Part shown: positions 20,601-30,652 of the stretch, one piece after another
Position numbering within the stretch: the first letter of the stretch is position 1
Layout of the letters: every line of letters begins with the position of its first letter
DNA from: Thiohalocapsa sp963695445
Lineage (GTDB): Bacteria > Pseudomonadota > Gammaproteobacteria > Chromatiales > Chromatiaceae
Assembly: GCA_963695445.1 (NCBI GenBank)
Contig: CAVOGV010000038.1
Span: 363,737 to 427,736 of the forward strand
DNA: 64,000 bases
Reading direction: 5' to 3'
The notes under the pieces: generated by a model
The model's database searches: none
Told to the model about the DNA's origin: nothing
Seen by the model: only the letters and a program-made list of their open reading frames with translations
Made by a program: the position numbers and the translations under genes

Positions 20601-21581
20601 TCTACCTGGATCTGACTCCGGCATCCGTGGACGATCCGATGGCGGCGGGCGTGGAAGTCACCACCGAGCTGATCCAAATGATCGACCGCATGACAACCGG
20701 TCGCTTCAACCAGGCGCTGGGCGAGCTGTGTCCGACCAGCCTCGGGGTTCTGGGCGAGAGGCTTCGGCATGACCTCATCGGCTTCGTCCGAAGGCGACAG
20801 CCCCGGTTACGACGGCGATGCATCTGGATTTGTGTTTGGCTTCGACGGTCAAGTGACCGACCGGCTTTCGCTCGGCATTGTTGCCTTCAGCGCCGATGTC
20901 GATGTCACGACGGACGTCGCTTTCTCAGACCGCACCAGCGTCAACGTCGGTGGGTTCAACCTCTATGCCGCGTACACGCGGGACGCCTGGCAGGTGCGCT
21001 CCGCCCTCGGCTACTCCAGCGAGAGCTACAGCTCGCGGCAAAGCATTGGCGGCGGAAGCCAATACCGCCGCGCACGCGGGTCGATGGACGCGCGGCGGAT
21101 CAGTGGCTACACCGAGGGCAGCTACACCTTCAGATCCCGCGAGCTGTCGCTACAGCCGCTGCTCGGGCTTCAATACGGCTGGTTAGAGCAGGACGACTTC
21201 ACCCAGAAGAACTTGTACGCCGACGGCCAGAACCTCGAGGTCGGCAGCAGCACGCAGTATCTGTTCGACACCCTGGTCGGCGGGCGTGTCCGGTATGAGT
21301 CCCTGATCGGCAAGAACACCAAGATTCAGGCCGAGGCGCGTGCCATGTATCTGCACCGCTTCGGCGACCTGAACGACAGCACAGACGGAACCCTGAGCAG
21401 TGGAACGACGGTCGCCCTGGGGACGCAGGACCGCCCCGGACAACGCGATGCCGCTATCCTGGGCGCCGGTGTCACGCTGTTGACGGCCAACCACCTGAAC
21501 TTCTATGCAGATTACAACGGGCAATTCCTCGACGGGAAAACCACCAGCTTCTTCAGCGCCGGGCTCCGATACGTGTGGTAA
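17638..21581 (+). CDS. Type Va autotransporter adhesin with beta-strand repeats (several frameshifts)
   Basis: An outer-membrane autotransporter. The start is uncertain (ATG 17638, 17746 or 17769); all give the signal INMFVGLSLATLTQTPALSA. The passenger holds at least six autotransporter-associated beta-strand repeats of the form LTKxGxGTLxLxGxNSYTGG, then a junction (NAGTIAPGGSIGTLWVTGDV), and ends in a beta-barrel of about 270 residues finishing with aromatic YVW at 21581, the normal signal for BAM insertion. Frames change near 18200, 19245, 19310, 19600, 20100 and 20775, yet each piece continues the same domain order, so one gene of about 1,300 residues is intended. It may display an adhesin or anchor a protease-sensitive passenger; the latter is speculation. 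Confidence 0.85.
19663..20058 (+). repeat. 198-bp tandem repeats in the autotransporter passenger
   Basis: Unit 1 is 19663-19860 and unit 2 starts at 19861. They are nearly identical for about 150 bases from CAGGCGACGGCATCTTTG and then diverge. Each unit encodes one 66-residue repeat. A worn earlier unit at about 19570-19660 carries small insertions that break the frame. Confidence 0.8.
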
Positions 21582-21741
21582 GTGCCGGTCTGGTGGATCT
21601 GCGGATTACCGTTCCTCTTCCCGCTCCGGACTGGAAGTGCATCGGCCAAGGCCGAAGAGTTGTAGAGAGGCGTTTGGAAATGGTGCCGATCGTAAACATT
21701 CGGCCAGGAGATTTGTCCTGAAAGTGCTGCCTTGGAGGCGC

Positions 21742-23698
21742 ATGCGGCGCGCCAATCGCTTCCATACCGCGAGCAACCGAAAGCGGATGCCCGGGTTCTT
21801 CTGGCCACTCATCGCCTCGCTCTGCCTCGCGGCCGGCCCTGCCGTCGCACAGCGCGGCACCGTGCTGGTGCAGGACCCCGCCGGCAACGAGGTCAAACGC
21901 TACGCGGCCAGCTACGCGCTGCTCGTCGGCGTCAGCGACTACATGGCCGGGTGGCCCGATCTGGAGAGCGTTCCGCGCGAGCTTGCGAAGGTCGAGCGTG
22001 TCCTCACGGCGCAGGGCTTCCAAGTCACCACGGTTCTTAACCCCGATGCCGACGCGCTCGAACGGGCATTCAAGCAATTTATCGACGCTTACGGCTACAG
22101 CCGCGACAACCGGTTGCTGTTCTTCTTTTCCGGCCACGGACACACCTGGGAGGAAGAAGGCCACGGCTACCTCGTCCCCACCGACGCGCCCCGGCCGCAG
22201 ACCGACACCGGCGATCCCGGCCCCGATTTTCTGCGCAAGGCATTGTTCATGAGCGACATCCTCGCCTGGTCGAAGCAGATGACCGCCAAACACGCCCTGT
22301 TCCTGTTCGACAGCTGCTTCTCCGGGGCCGTGTTCAAGGAGCGCAGTCTGCCGGGGCAGCCGCCGCACATCAGCCGCGCCATCGCGCGGCCGGTGCGCGA
22401 GTTCATCACCGCCGGCAGTGCCGGGGAGACCGTGCCGGCGCGCAGCGTCTTCACGCCCGCCTTCGTCGATGCCCTCGAATACCGCGAGGGGGACCTGAAC
22501 GGCGACGGCTACATCACCGGCATCGAGCTCGGGCTGCACCTGGAGGCAACGGTGCCGAGACATGCCCGGCAGTCCCCCCAGTTTGGCAAGCATCCCGAGT
22601 ACCGGCTCTCGCGCGGGGACTTCGTGTTCGTAGTCGGACACGACGGACAGCCCGACGCCGACGCGCTGGAACCGGTCGTTCAGGTGCCGGCCGACCAAAC
22701 GCGGCGGCAGGCACCGCCGCCGGTCCGCGCTCAACCACCGCAGCCGGCCGACCCGTCGGCCGGCGAGGCGTCGCTCGGACTGTCGGTTGCTGATCGCCGC
22801 GCGGTGCAGACGGCGCTGAACGGGCTGGGCTTCGACGCGGGCGCGGCGGACGGCGTGCTCGGGCCGCGCACACGCCGGGCGCTGGCGGCCTATCAGCGTG
22901 CGGAGGGCCTGCCGGCGACCGGTTATCTGGGCGACGGGCAGCCCGAGCGGCTGGCCGCTGCGCTCGCCGAGCAGACGCCGGCGGCCCCGGCCGCACCGCG
23001 CGCCGGCGCGACCTGGACGCGAGCCGGTCACCGGCATGGAATTCGTCTGGGTGCCCGGGGGCTGCTTTCAGATGGGCAGCGACAGCGCCGGCGCGGAGGA
23101 GGACGAACGGCCGGTGCATGAGGTGTGCGTGAAGGGTTTCTGGCTGGGCAAGACCGAGGTCACCCAGGGCCAGTGGCGACAGGTCATGGCGAACAATCCG
23201 TCCCGTTTCAAAGCGGGCGACGACCATCCGGTCGAGCAGGTCTCCTGGGACGACGCGCAGGCCTTCGTCACGAAGCTCAACGGGCAAGGAGCGGGCGGGC
23301 TGCGGCTGCCGAGCGAGGCCGAGTGGGAGTACGCCTGCCGCGGCGGCGGTCGGGCGCAGACCTACTGCGGCGGCGAGGACCTCGACCGGCTGGCCTGGTA
23401 CTCTGAGAACAGCGGCGGCGCGACCGCATCCGGTCGGGGGCAAGCAGGCCAACGCGCTGGGGCTGTATGACATGAGCGGCAACGTCTGGGAGTGGGTCGC
23501 GGACTGTTACGCCGACAGCTACGCCGGCGCCCCGACCGACGGCTGCGGCGCGGGAGGCGGTCGAACTGCGCCCGGCGCGTGATCCGCGGCGGCTCCTGGA
23601 GCAACATCCCGCGCTACCTGCGCGCGGCCGATCGCAACAGGTCCACGCCGGGCGGCCGGATCGACACCCTGGGTTTTCGCCTGGCGAGGACCCCTTGA
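21742..23698 (+). CDS. Secreted caspase fused to a peptidoglycan-binding and an FGE/C-type-lectin-fold domain (frameshifts)
   Basis: ATG 21742 follows GGAGG by four bases. A signal peptide (PLIASLCLAAGPAVA) precedes a peptidase C14 caspase domain with catalytic His132 in SGHGH and Cys192 in DSCFSG, then a calcium-loop-like DLNGDGYITGIE, a PG_binding_1 domain (VQTALNGLGFDAGAADGVLG), and an FGE-sulfatase domain (GMEFVWVPGGCFQMGSDSAG, GNVWEWVADCY, RVIRGGSW, GFRLARTP). Frame breaks occur near 23020, 23435 and 23575. FGE-type domains share the C-type lectin fold and commonly act as ligand receptors. The last 100 coding bases look like a retroelement-variable region. The N-terminal caspase half is paralogous to the gene at 39.3 kb. 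I infer a periplasmic sensor protease bound to the cell wall. Confidence 0.85.
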
Positions 23699-23775
23699 CT
23701 GTGGTCTTTTGTCTTTTTCCCTTTTCCGGGGGTTCCAAGGGGGCGGAGCCCCCTTGGTCGCGATTTTTCTGCCGA
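23672..23775. repeat. Copy A of a 100-bp repeat (inverted partner at 63.8 kb)
   Basis: From the codons for GFRLARTP through the stop and about 75 bases beyond, this segment is nearly identical to the reverse complement of 63775-63881. It therefore joins the 3' end of an FGE-type gene to a fixed downstream hairpin in both places. Confidence 0.85.
23735..23757 (+). terminator. Strong hairpin after the caspase-FGE gene
   Basis: Perfect 10-bp stem CCAAGGGGGC / GCCCCCTTGG with a GGA loop, 37 bases after the stop, followed by TCGCGATTTTTC. A rho-independent terminator is likely. A conserved hairpin just beyond a variable 3' end is also a feature of retroelement-diversified genes. Confidence 0.65.
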
Positions 23776-23888
23776 AGCGGCGCAGGACGACAAACCGCAG
23801 GGGCGGGTCTGGCAAGAACCTGTGTCCATGCCGATTGATCAGTCACCCGTGACGTCGGATTTCGATTCGCAATCTTGGAGGGGTTCAG

Positions 23889-26537
23889 ATGCAGCCCGCA
23901 GATGCTTGCGACAAACGTCGAAGGTTGCGGTCAGGACTCCGATGGCCGCATGCGCACACCTGCCTCGCTGCCGCACTGCTGGTCGCATCCGCCTGCGGCG
24001 CGGCGGACGCCGCCAGCCCTGATCCGAACATCCTGCAGGAACGGGCCGTCGCCGCATCGACGCCTACGTCGACCACTTCCGCCGCACCTTCGATCGCGCC
24101 GCGCTGCTGGGCGAGCTTGCGCAGGCCGAGCAGGAATTGGGCGAGAGCATCGACCTGTTCCGGGCGGGCGATGCGCCGGAGGAACTGACCCGCTCACTGG
24201 TCAAGCTCGGCGACATCCATCGCTACCGCGACGAATGGGATGCGGCGATCGAGCGCTACCGCGAGGCGACGCGGGTGGCCACGGAGGCCGCGGTCCCGCG
24301 CCAGCAGATCAAAGCGATGCTCGGGCACGCCCGCGCCCTGGTCTACGGCAAGCGCGCGCCGGGACCGGCGGCCGAGCTGATCGAACGGGCGATTGCGCTC
24401 GCCGGCGAACAGGACGAGCCCGACGACCTCTTCGACGCCCTGGATCTGAAGGCGCAGGTCGAGGTCACGCAGGGCGAGCTCATCGCCGCCGCCGACTCGT
24501 TGAACCGCGCATTCGCCGCCGGCGGCGGGATCGACGACCAAAAGCTGCTGTTCTACGGCCATCTCGACCGGGCAGACCTCTATCAAAAGCTCGCCGAGCG
24601 CTGCGACTTCGAGCGCGTGTTCGAGCCCTGCCTGGAGGCGGCCCGACTCGCGCGACGGGATTACGAGCAGGCGCTGACGTTGGCCCAGGAGCTGCGCTGG
24701 ACCGGCCTGGCACAGCAGATCCAGGGCTTTCTCAACAGGCTTCAGATACGTGAGCAATTGATCGCGAGTCAGGCGCGGCTGCACCAGACGGTGACCAGCG
24801 CCGGCGTCTTTGCACCGGAGCGTGCGAACGATGTGCTGGTGACCGAGCGCTTCGTCGTCGGCGAGAATCCGCTGTTGTCGGGTCTTCTGGCGTGGATCGA
24901 GGCCGAGGGCGGTCTGCCGCCGGCCACCGATGCGCGCGGAGCCTATGTCCAGGGTCTGCTCCGCGAAATGGGCGGAGACGCCGACGATGCATTGGCCTGG
25001 TACCTGCGCGCGGTGGACCTGCTGGAACAGGACCGGCGCGCGTTGCACTCCGAGCAGGCGCGGGGCGGCTTTCTCGAGGACAAGGTCGAGTTCTACTACA
25101 CGACGACTCAGCACCTGCTCGAGCGAGGCCGTGTCGCCGAGGCCTTCGCGGTGATGGAGCAATCACGCGCCAGGGTCATGGCGGACCTGTTGGCGAGCCG
25201 AGGCGGTCTCGAGCTCGCCGACACCGGAGCAGCGGGCGCTGTACGCCGAGGCGCTCGAGCTCAGCGCGCGGATTGCCCGGCAGCAGGAGCGTCTCTTTCA
25301 GGCGCGCAGTGCGCTGCCGAGGCCACCCGACCGGCAGACCGCTCGTGCGGAGCCGGTGGTCGCCGGGGCCGGCGATTCAGCGCGCGCTGCCGTCCTGACC
25401 GGGACGGGAGGCTCCGCGGCGCGGCTCGAGGAGGATCTCGCCGGACTCGAGCGTGCCTACCGGGCGCTGCGCGAGCGGATGCGGCAGCAGTCGCCGCGGC
25501 TGGCGCGCCTGCTGACCTCGGAGCCGACGTCTCTCACGGACCTGCAGCGGCTGCTGGCTGCCGACGGGAGCGAGGCCCTGGCGTATCTGGTCCTCGAGAG
25601 TCAGGTCATCGTCTGGCACATCGGCCCCGACGCGGTGCACGTGCGCTCGGTGTTTCTGCCCCGCTCGGAGCTGAAGCGAAAGGTTGCCTCGCTGCGGGAC
25701 GGGCTGGTTGATCCCGAGCGTTCGTTCGATCAGAGCCTGGCCCATCAGCTGTACCTGTTCCTGGTGGCGCCCGTGCTGGAATGGATCGAGAGCGAGCGTC
25801 TCGTGATCATTCCGCATGAAGATCTCCACTACCTCCCATTCCAGACCCTGATCACAGACATCGAGTCCGGACGCTATCTCGGCGAGCAGTACGCCATCAC
25901 CTATGCGCCGAGCGCCACCGTGCTGGCCGCGCTGCCGGCGCCCGAGCCGCTGCGTGCGGAGCGCCTGCTCGCCGTGGCCGACCCAGGCCTAAAGCACGCG
26001 CCTGGGGAGGTCCGCGCCATCGCGGCACAGTTCCCTGATGCCGCCGAGACTCGGTTACAGACCGACGCCCTGCCGACCGTGACCGAGCTCAATGCCTGGC
26101 TGCCGCGGAAGGATCTGGTCCATCTGGCCGTGCACGGACGCTTCGTCTCAGATCAGCCGCTGCTCTCCCATCTGCAGCTGGCCGCGAGTGCCAGCGAGGA
26201 TGGCCGGCTCACCGCCGCCGAGATGTACGGGCTTCCGCTGGATGCGGCCAAGCTCGTGGTCCTCAGCGCGTGCGAGACGGGCACGGTCCGGGCGACCCAC
26301 GCAAACGAGGTGCTCGGCATGACCCGCGGTCTGCTGTTTGCCGGCGCCGACGCGCTGCTGCTCTCGGCCTGGGCGATCGATGACGAGGCCACCGCGGCGT
26401 GGATGCGCACGTTCTACGACGCGGCCGCCTCGATGCCGCTGGGGGCAGCCTCCCGCGAGGCGATTCAGCAGATCCATGGCAATCCCGCCTATGCCCATCC
26501 ATACTATTGGGGAGCCTTTCTCGCGATCGGCCGTTAG
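23889..26537 (+). CDS. TPR-CHAT protease lipoprotein (two frameshifts)
   Basis: ATG 23889 lies 7 bases after GGAGG and opens a lipoprotein-type signal (LAAALLVASAC). The frame shifts near 24060, after which about seven loose TPRs follow (ELTRSLVKLGDIHRYRDEWD and similar), and shifts again near 25220 into the linker LYAEALELSARIARQQERLF. The CHAT domain has His in HLAVHGRF (codon 26133) and Cys in VLSACETG (codon 26271), both in normal context, and ends YYWGAFLAIGR. About 880 residues in all. This CHAT belongs to the more common HLAxHG group, unlike the ASHF group of the genes ending at 15481 and 37938. Probably exported and membrane-anchored; its target is unknown. Confidence 0.85.
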
Positions 26538-26606
26538 CTCACGGCGCCACGAAGACGCTGGTTTGCCAGTGACTTCCTTGCGAAACACGGATTGAGGTAT
26601 TCCGAC

Positions 26607-27290
26607 ATGCTGGACAAGCTTCGCCTGCCGTTCTTCGTTGTAGCCTTCATTCTGTTGGTGCTCGTCGTGATGATCGAGCTGGGCTCGGGCCTGTTCCTGG
26701 AGAGCGGCGCGAAACATTACGGGCTGGGGCTTCGTTACCTCGTCTTAGTGGATGGCCTGCTGCTGCTGACCGTTGCGCTGATCGCGTCCCCGCTCATCAT
26801 CTCGCACCGTATCCACGGCCGTATCCAGGGTTTCATCACCTTTCTCGCCGCGCTGCTGCTGCTGCTCGCGTCTATCCTGATGGCCATCACCGCCATCGGC
26901 CTGTTGATCATGATGGTCTCGCTGCTGCTCGCGGTGCCGTTCGGCACCATCGCCTACATGGCCATGTTCTCGTACTTTCCGGTCGGCGGCGTCGCTATCA
27001 CCCTCAGCATGGTGATGGCGCTGAAGCTCGGTTTTGCCGTGTGCTTGATCCTGGCACATCAGCGCTTCCTCGAGAACAAGGGGCTCGTCTTGCTGATCCT
27101 CACGTCACTGGGCATCACGGTCGTGCTGAGCTTCCTGCACAATTTCCCGCCGTCTGTTCTGGTGTCCATTCCGGATGCCCTCTGGGCGGTCGTGATCGCG
27201 GTGATTGCGGCCATCTGGTCTCTGATCTATCTGCTCGGCTCCATCCCTGCCATTATCAAGGCACTGAGGATCGACCGGGCTATCAGTTGA
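26607..27290 (+). CDS. Polytopic membrane protein of unknown function
   Basis: A 227-residue protein made almost entirely of about seven hydrophobic helices (for example FFVVAFILLVLVVMIELGSG, ITFLAALLLLLASILMAITA, LLIMMVSLLLAVPF). No catalytic or transport motif was recognised. ATG 26607 is used; a TTG 15 bases earlier is also possible. It begins 69 bases after the CHAT gene on the same strand, so the two are probably co-transcribed and the membrane protein may be the partner or target of the protease. Family unknown. Confidence 0.75.
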   Translation: MLDKLRLPFFVVAFILLVLVVMIELGSGLFLESGAKHYGLGLRYLVLVDGLLLLTVALIASPLIISHRIHGRIQGFITFLAALLLLLASILMAITAIGLLIMMVSLLLAVPFGTIAYMAMFSYFPVGGVAITLSMVMALKLGFAVCLILAHQRFLENKGLVLLILTSLGITVVLSFLHNFPPSVLVSIPDALWAVVIAVIAAIWSLIYLLGSIPAIIKALRIDRAIS

Positions 27291-27467
27291 AGCGCGGCCG
27301 CCCGCCGCATGGACCTTGCGTCGTGGGCCGTAGCGACCTCCACCATCCAAGCGAGCGACGACACCAATCATCATCCGCGGCGACTTGCATTACCCTGTAA
27401 ACGGCAGTTGGACGGCCCTCGGGGTGCGTCCCGCAGGGGTGTGTTGCGTCGGGACAGTCGCCCTGGT

Positions 27468-27635
27468 CAGCCGGCTCACCGGTCCCAAACCAACCCAACC
27501 CTGCGGCGGCCCGCGCGGAGCGGTGCTGGCGAGCGCGCAGAGCGCCACGATTGCCGAGGACCGCCCCCCGGCGACCCCGCCTGCCGCGGGAGGCATCGCT
27601 ACTACTGGGCGCCTTTTATGCTGATGGGAAATTGG
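27468..27635 (+). pseudogene. Remnant of a CHAT C-terminal tail
   Basis: The readings GPRGAVLASAQSATIAEDRP and GDPACRGRHRYYWAPFMLMG, in two frames, match the end of the CHAT gene at 37.8-37.9 kb (GPRGVVLGDAASAKDQPP and YYWAPFILMGNWL). Here the terminal NWL codons run into the next gene with no stop. It is the scar of a deleted or recombined CHAT gene. Confidence 0.75.
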
Positions 27636-27647
27636 CTGTTGGCGTCG

Positions 27648-30422
27648 GTGACAAAGCAACGCGCGTTCGGGCTTGAGCGGGGCGGGAGAGCCCTAATCGG
27701 CTGTAGTGCAGGGATCTTGCTGGCGGCAGGGTGCTCGCCTGCGGCGATCCGCGACGGCCCAGCGCCCCAGCCGCCGGCCGAGGGCCCGGCGAGCCCTACC
27801 CTCGAACATCCGCGGTATCCGCCCGGTGACGCGCGGTCCGTGCCGAAACTCGGGGCAGTGGATCAACCCATGCCGACCGCCGATGCGCTCTACCGGCGCA
27901 GTCGTGCCTATTCCGCCGAGGGAGACTATCAGCGCGCCGCGGACGCCTTGCTTCAGGCCCTCGACCTGGCGCAGCAAGCAGGCACACCCGAGGACCGGGC
28001 GGTGCTGCACAGTGCCCTTGGGGCGACCTACCAGTCCTTAGCCGAGATGGGTCCAGCCCGAGAGCACCTCGAGGCAGCACGCTCGATTTGCCGATCCTTG
28101 AAGGATGTAACCTGCGAGGCGCGCGCACTCCTCAATCTCGCGTCGACGTACGCAGCGGAGGCCCGCTTTGCGACGGCCCTGGAGCTGTATCAGAGGGCGC
28201 AGCAACTGCTGGATTCCCTGGACCCGCGTCCTGCCGTCGAAACCGGGGCCGCCCTGATGCAGGTGGGCGCCCTCTACGGCGAGATGGGGCAGTACGCGAG
28301 AGCCCTTCGGTCCCTGGAGAAGGCCCTCGCTCACTACGAGAAAACGGGAGATCGATCCGGCGCGGCGTCGGCGCTCCACAATATGGCGTACGTGCACGCC
28401 GATCTGGGCGAGTACGCGACTGCCCTGGACCAATTCGCCCAAGCCGCCGAGATCCACAAGAGCGAAAACGACACGGTCGCCTGGGCCGAGACCATGAACA
28501 GCCTCGGCCAGACGCTGATCGACGCGGGACGGCCTGCGGAGGCCCTGCAGCCACTGAAGGAGGCGCTCGAGGTACTCGAGGAAAGCGATGTCCGTCGGCT
28601 GATGGCCGCTACCCTGGACAGCCTAGGAAGTGCTTACAGGGTGCTGGGGGACTACCCCAGCGCCTTGGCGCACTACCAGCGGGCACTCTTGATCTGGCGG
28701 GCCATCGGCGATCGCGAAGGGCTCCGCGCGAGCCTCGGAAACACCGGATCGGTGTTCGATCGGCAGGGCAGGCGCGAGCTGGCCATCCTGTATTACAAGC
28801 GGGCCGTGAACGTGGCACAGGAGGTGCGCGAAGGAATCCGCGTGTTGCCCGTCGCCGAGCAGCGTGCTTACGCCGGCCGGGTGGCTAAGACCTATCGCCG
28901 TCTCGCCGATCTGCTCCTGCGGCAGGACCGTGTCATCGAGGCCCAGCGGGTGCTCGATCTCCTCAAGATCCAGGAGGCGGAGGATTACCTTGGCCCCACG
29001 CGAGGGGACGTGGCCGGCGGCCAGGCTGTCCCGACGCCGGAGGCAGAAGCGGCGGCCTTGAAACAACTCGGCGCGCTGGAGGACCAGGCCGTGCAGATTG
29101 GACTGGAGCTGTCGCGCCTGCGCCGCGCCGCTCCTCGCGACGACAAGCAAGAGACCCGTTATCGACAACTGGACGCCATGCAGCGGGAGCTGCTCGGCCG
29201 CTTCGTCAGGTTCTACGAAAGCGACGAGATCGCAGCGCTGAGCGCAAGCGCGTCGTCCCAGGCCCGGCGACAGGCCCTCCACGTCGCCGAGCTCGAACGT
29301 CTGCAGGACAACATCGAGAAGCTGGGGCCAGGCGTTGTCCTGCTCGACCCCCTGGTTCTGGACGACCGTCTCGAGCTGGTCCTGGTGACGGGTGTGGGTC
29401 CACCCATCCACCGCCCGGTATCCGTCACCCGCCTGGAGCTCGCCGAGGCCGTGGTGCAGTTTCGGACGGCGATCGAGGCGCGCTCCGCCGAAGTGATCGA
29501 GCCGGCCAAGCAGCTCTACGACTGGATCATCCGTCCTTGGGAGCCGGAGCTCCAGGAGCTTGGGGTTCGGACGATCCTATATGCGGCCGACAGTGTGCTT
29601 CGATACGTGCCCCTCGCCGCACTCCACGACGGGCGGCGGTGGCTGGTGGAACGGTACAGCGTCGCCAACATCACCGCGGCGTCCGTCGGCGAGCTCGGAA
29701 CGCGACGGGTAGAACATCCAACCGTCATGGCTGGCGCGTTCACGCGCGGGTCCTACGAGTTTGCGATCGCGGACCAGACGTACAAGCTCTCGGGGCTGCG
29801 CTTCGCGGGCGAGGAGGTCAAGGCCCTCTCGCGCCTGTTCCCTCACCTCACCCTGGTTCAAGACGCCGCTTTCAGTCCCGCGGCCGTGCTGCCCAGGCTT
29901 TCCGCGACCGACGTGGTCCACCTGGCGACCCATGCCGTGCTTGTACCTGGCAAGCCCTACGAGTCGTTCATCCTCTTCGGCGACGGCGAGCGCGTGACAT
30001 TGGAGACCATCAAGTACGACTGGACGCTCAGCGGCGTGGACTTAATGGTCTTGAGTGCCTGCGGGACCGCGATCAGCGAGCGGGGTTCCGGAGGAGAGGA
30101 AATCCTGGGATTTGGTTACCTGATGGAATACAAGGGCGCCCACGCCACGATCGCCTCCCTTTGGTCCGTCGACGACCTGGGGACTCAAACCCTGATGTCG
30201 GCCTTCTATACTGTCCTCAAGGAGCCGGGAAAGAACAAGGCCGAGGCCCTGCGGGAGGCCCAGTTGGCGCTCATTGGCGGGAGCGATCGCGTTATCGGCC
30301 AAGCCCAGCGTGGGACCGTCCTGACGCGAGAGGGCGAGAAGCGGGACCAGACGACCGCAACCGATCGCCTGCGGCATCCCTATTATTGGGCCCCATTTGT
30401 GCTCATCGGCAGCGGCCTGTAA
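27648..30422 (+). CDS. Intact TPR-CHAT protease lipoprotein
   Basis: The best preserved CHAT gene here, 924 residues with no frame break. GTG 27648 is preferred; ATG 27618 would make the N-terminus out of the neighbouring CHAT remnant. A lipobox (GCSAGILLAAGC) gives an anchored periplasmic protein. Eight or so TPRs follow (DYQRAADALLQALDLAQQAG, QYARALRSLEKALAHYEKTG, DYPSALAHYQRALLIWRAIG), then a helical linker and the CHAT domain with His in HLATHAVL (codon 29931) and Cys in VLSACGTA (codon 30060), ending YYWAPFVLIGSGL. TPRs probably gate the protease or hold its partner. Neighbours are a membrane protein upstream and a CFI-box protein downstream. Confidence 0.93.
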   Translation: MTKQRAFGLERGGRALIGCSAGILLAAGCSPAAIRDGPAPQPPAEGPASPTLEHPRYPPGDARSVPKLGAVDQPMPTADALYRRSRAYSAEGDYQRAADALLQALDLAQQAGTPEDRAVLHSALGATYQSLAEMGPAREHLEAARSICRSLKDVTCEARALLNLASTYAAEARFATALELYQRAQQLLDSLDPRPAVETGAALMQVGALYGEMGQYARALRSLEKALAHYEKTGDRSGAASALHNMAYVHADLGEYATALDQFAQAAEIHKSENDTVAWAETMNSLGQTLIDAGRPAEALQPLKEALEVLEESDVRRLMAATLDSLGSAYRVLGDYPSALAHYQRALLIWRAIGDREGLRASLGNTGSVFDRQGRRELAILYYKRAVNVAQEVREGIRVLPVAEQRAYAGRVAKTYRRLADLLLRQDRVIEAQRVLDLLKIQEAEDYLGPTRGDVAGGQAVPTPEAEAAALKQLGALEDQAVQIGLELSRLRRAAPRDDKQETRYRQLDAMQRELLGRFVRFYESDEIAALSASASSQARRQALHVAELERLQDNIEKLGPGVVLLDPLVLDDRLELVLVTGVGPPIHRPVSVTRLELAEAVVQFRTAIEARSAEVIEPAKQLYDWIIRPWEPELQELGVRTILYAADSVLRYVPLAALHDGRRWLVERYSVANITAASVGELGTRRVEHPTVMAGAFTRGSYEFAIADQTYKLSGLRFAGEEVKALSRLFPHLTLVQDAAFSPAAVLPRLSATDVVHLATHAVLVPGKPYESFILFGDGERVTLETIKYDWTLSGVDLMVLSACGTAISERGSGGEEILGFGYLMEYKGAHATIASLWSVDDLGTQTLMSAFYTVLKEPGKNKAEALREAQLALIGGSDRVIGQAQRGTVLTREGEKRDQTTATDRLRHPYYWAPFVLIGSGL

Positions 30423-30652
30423 AACAATCGGAGCAAATGAGTGGGCACGGGAGAGGGAAGCTGACTTGCGCCGGTTATATTCGGAGACTTGGCGATCTCA
30501 CGGTCAGGGACTCCCCGTTGGTGGGCATAGCGGAGTGATCAAATCTCTACGGCGAGTGTGTTGCCGATTCGAGATCGGCACAGCCGCGAATTCAACGTGG
30601 CGGCTCGGAAGGGTGACGTGACAGTACGTCTCTGACATAGCGGAGGAACATC

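Noticed and set aside
30438..30539. Tiny plus-strand frame after the intact CHAT gene
   Set aside because: About 33 residues, no hydrophobic segment, no good ribosome site and no recurrence elsewhere in the window.
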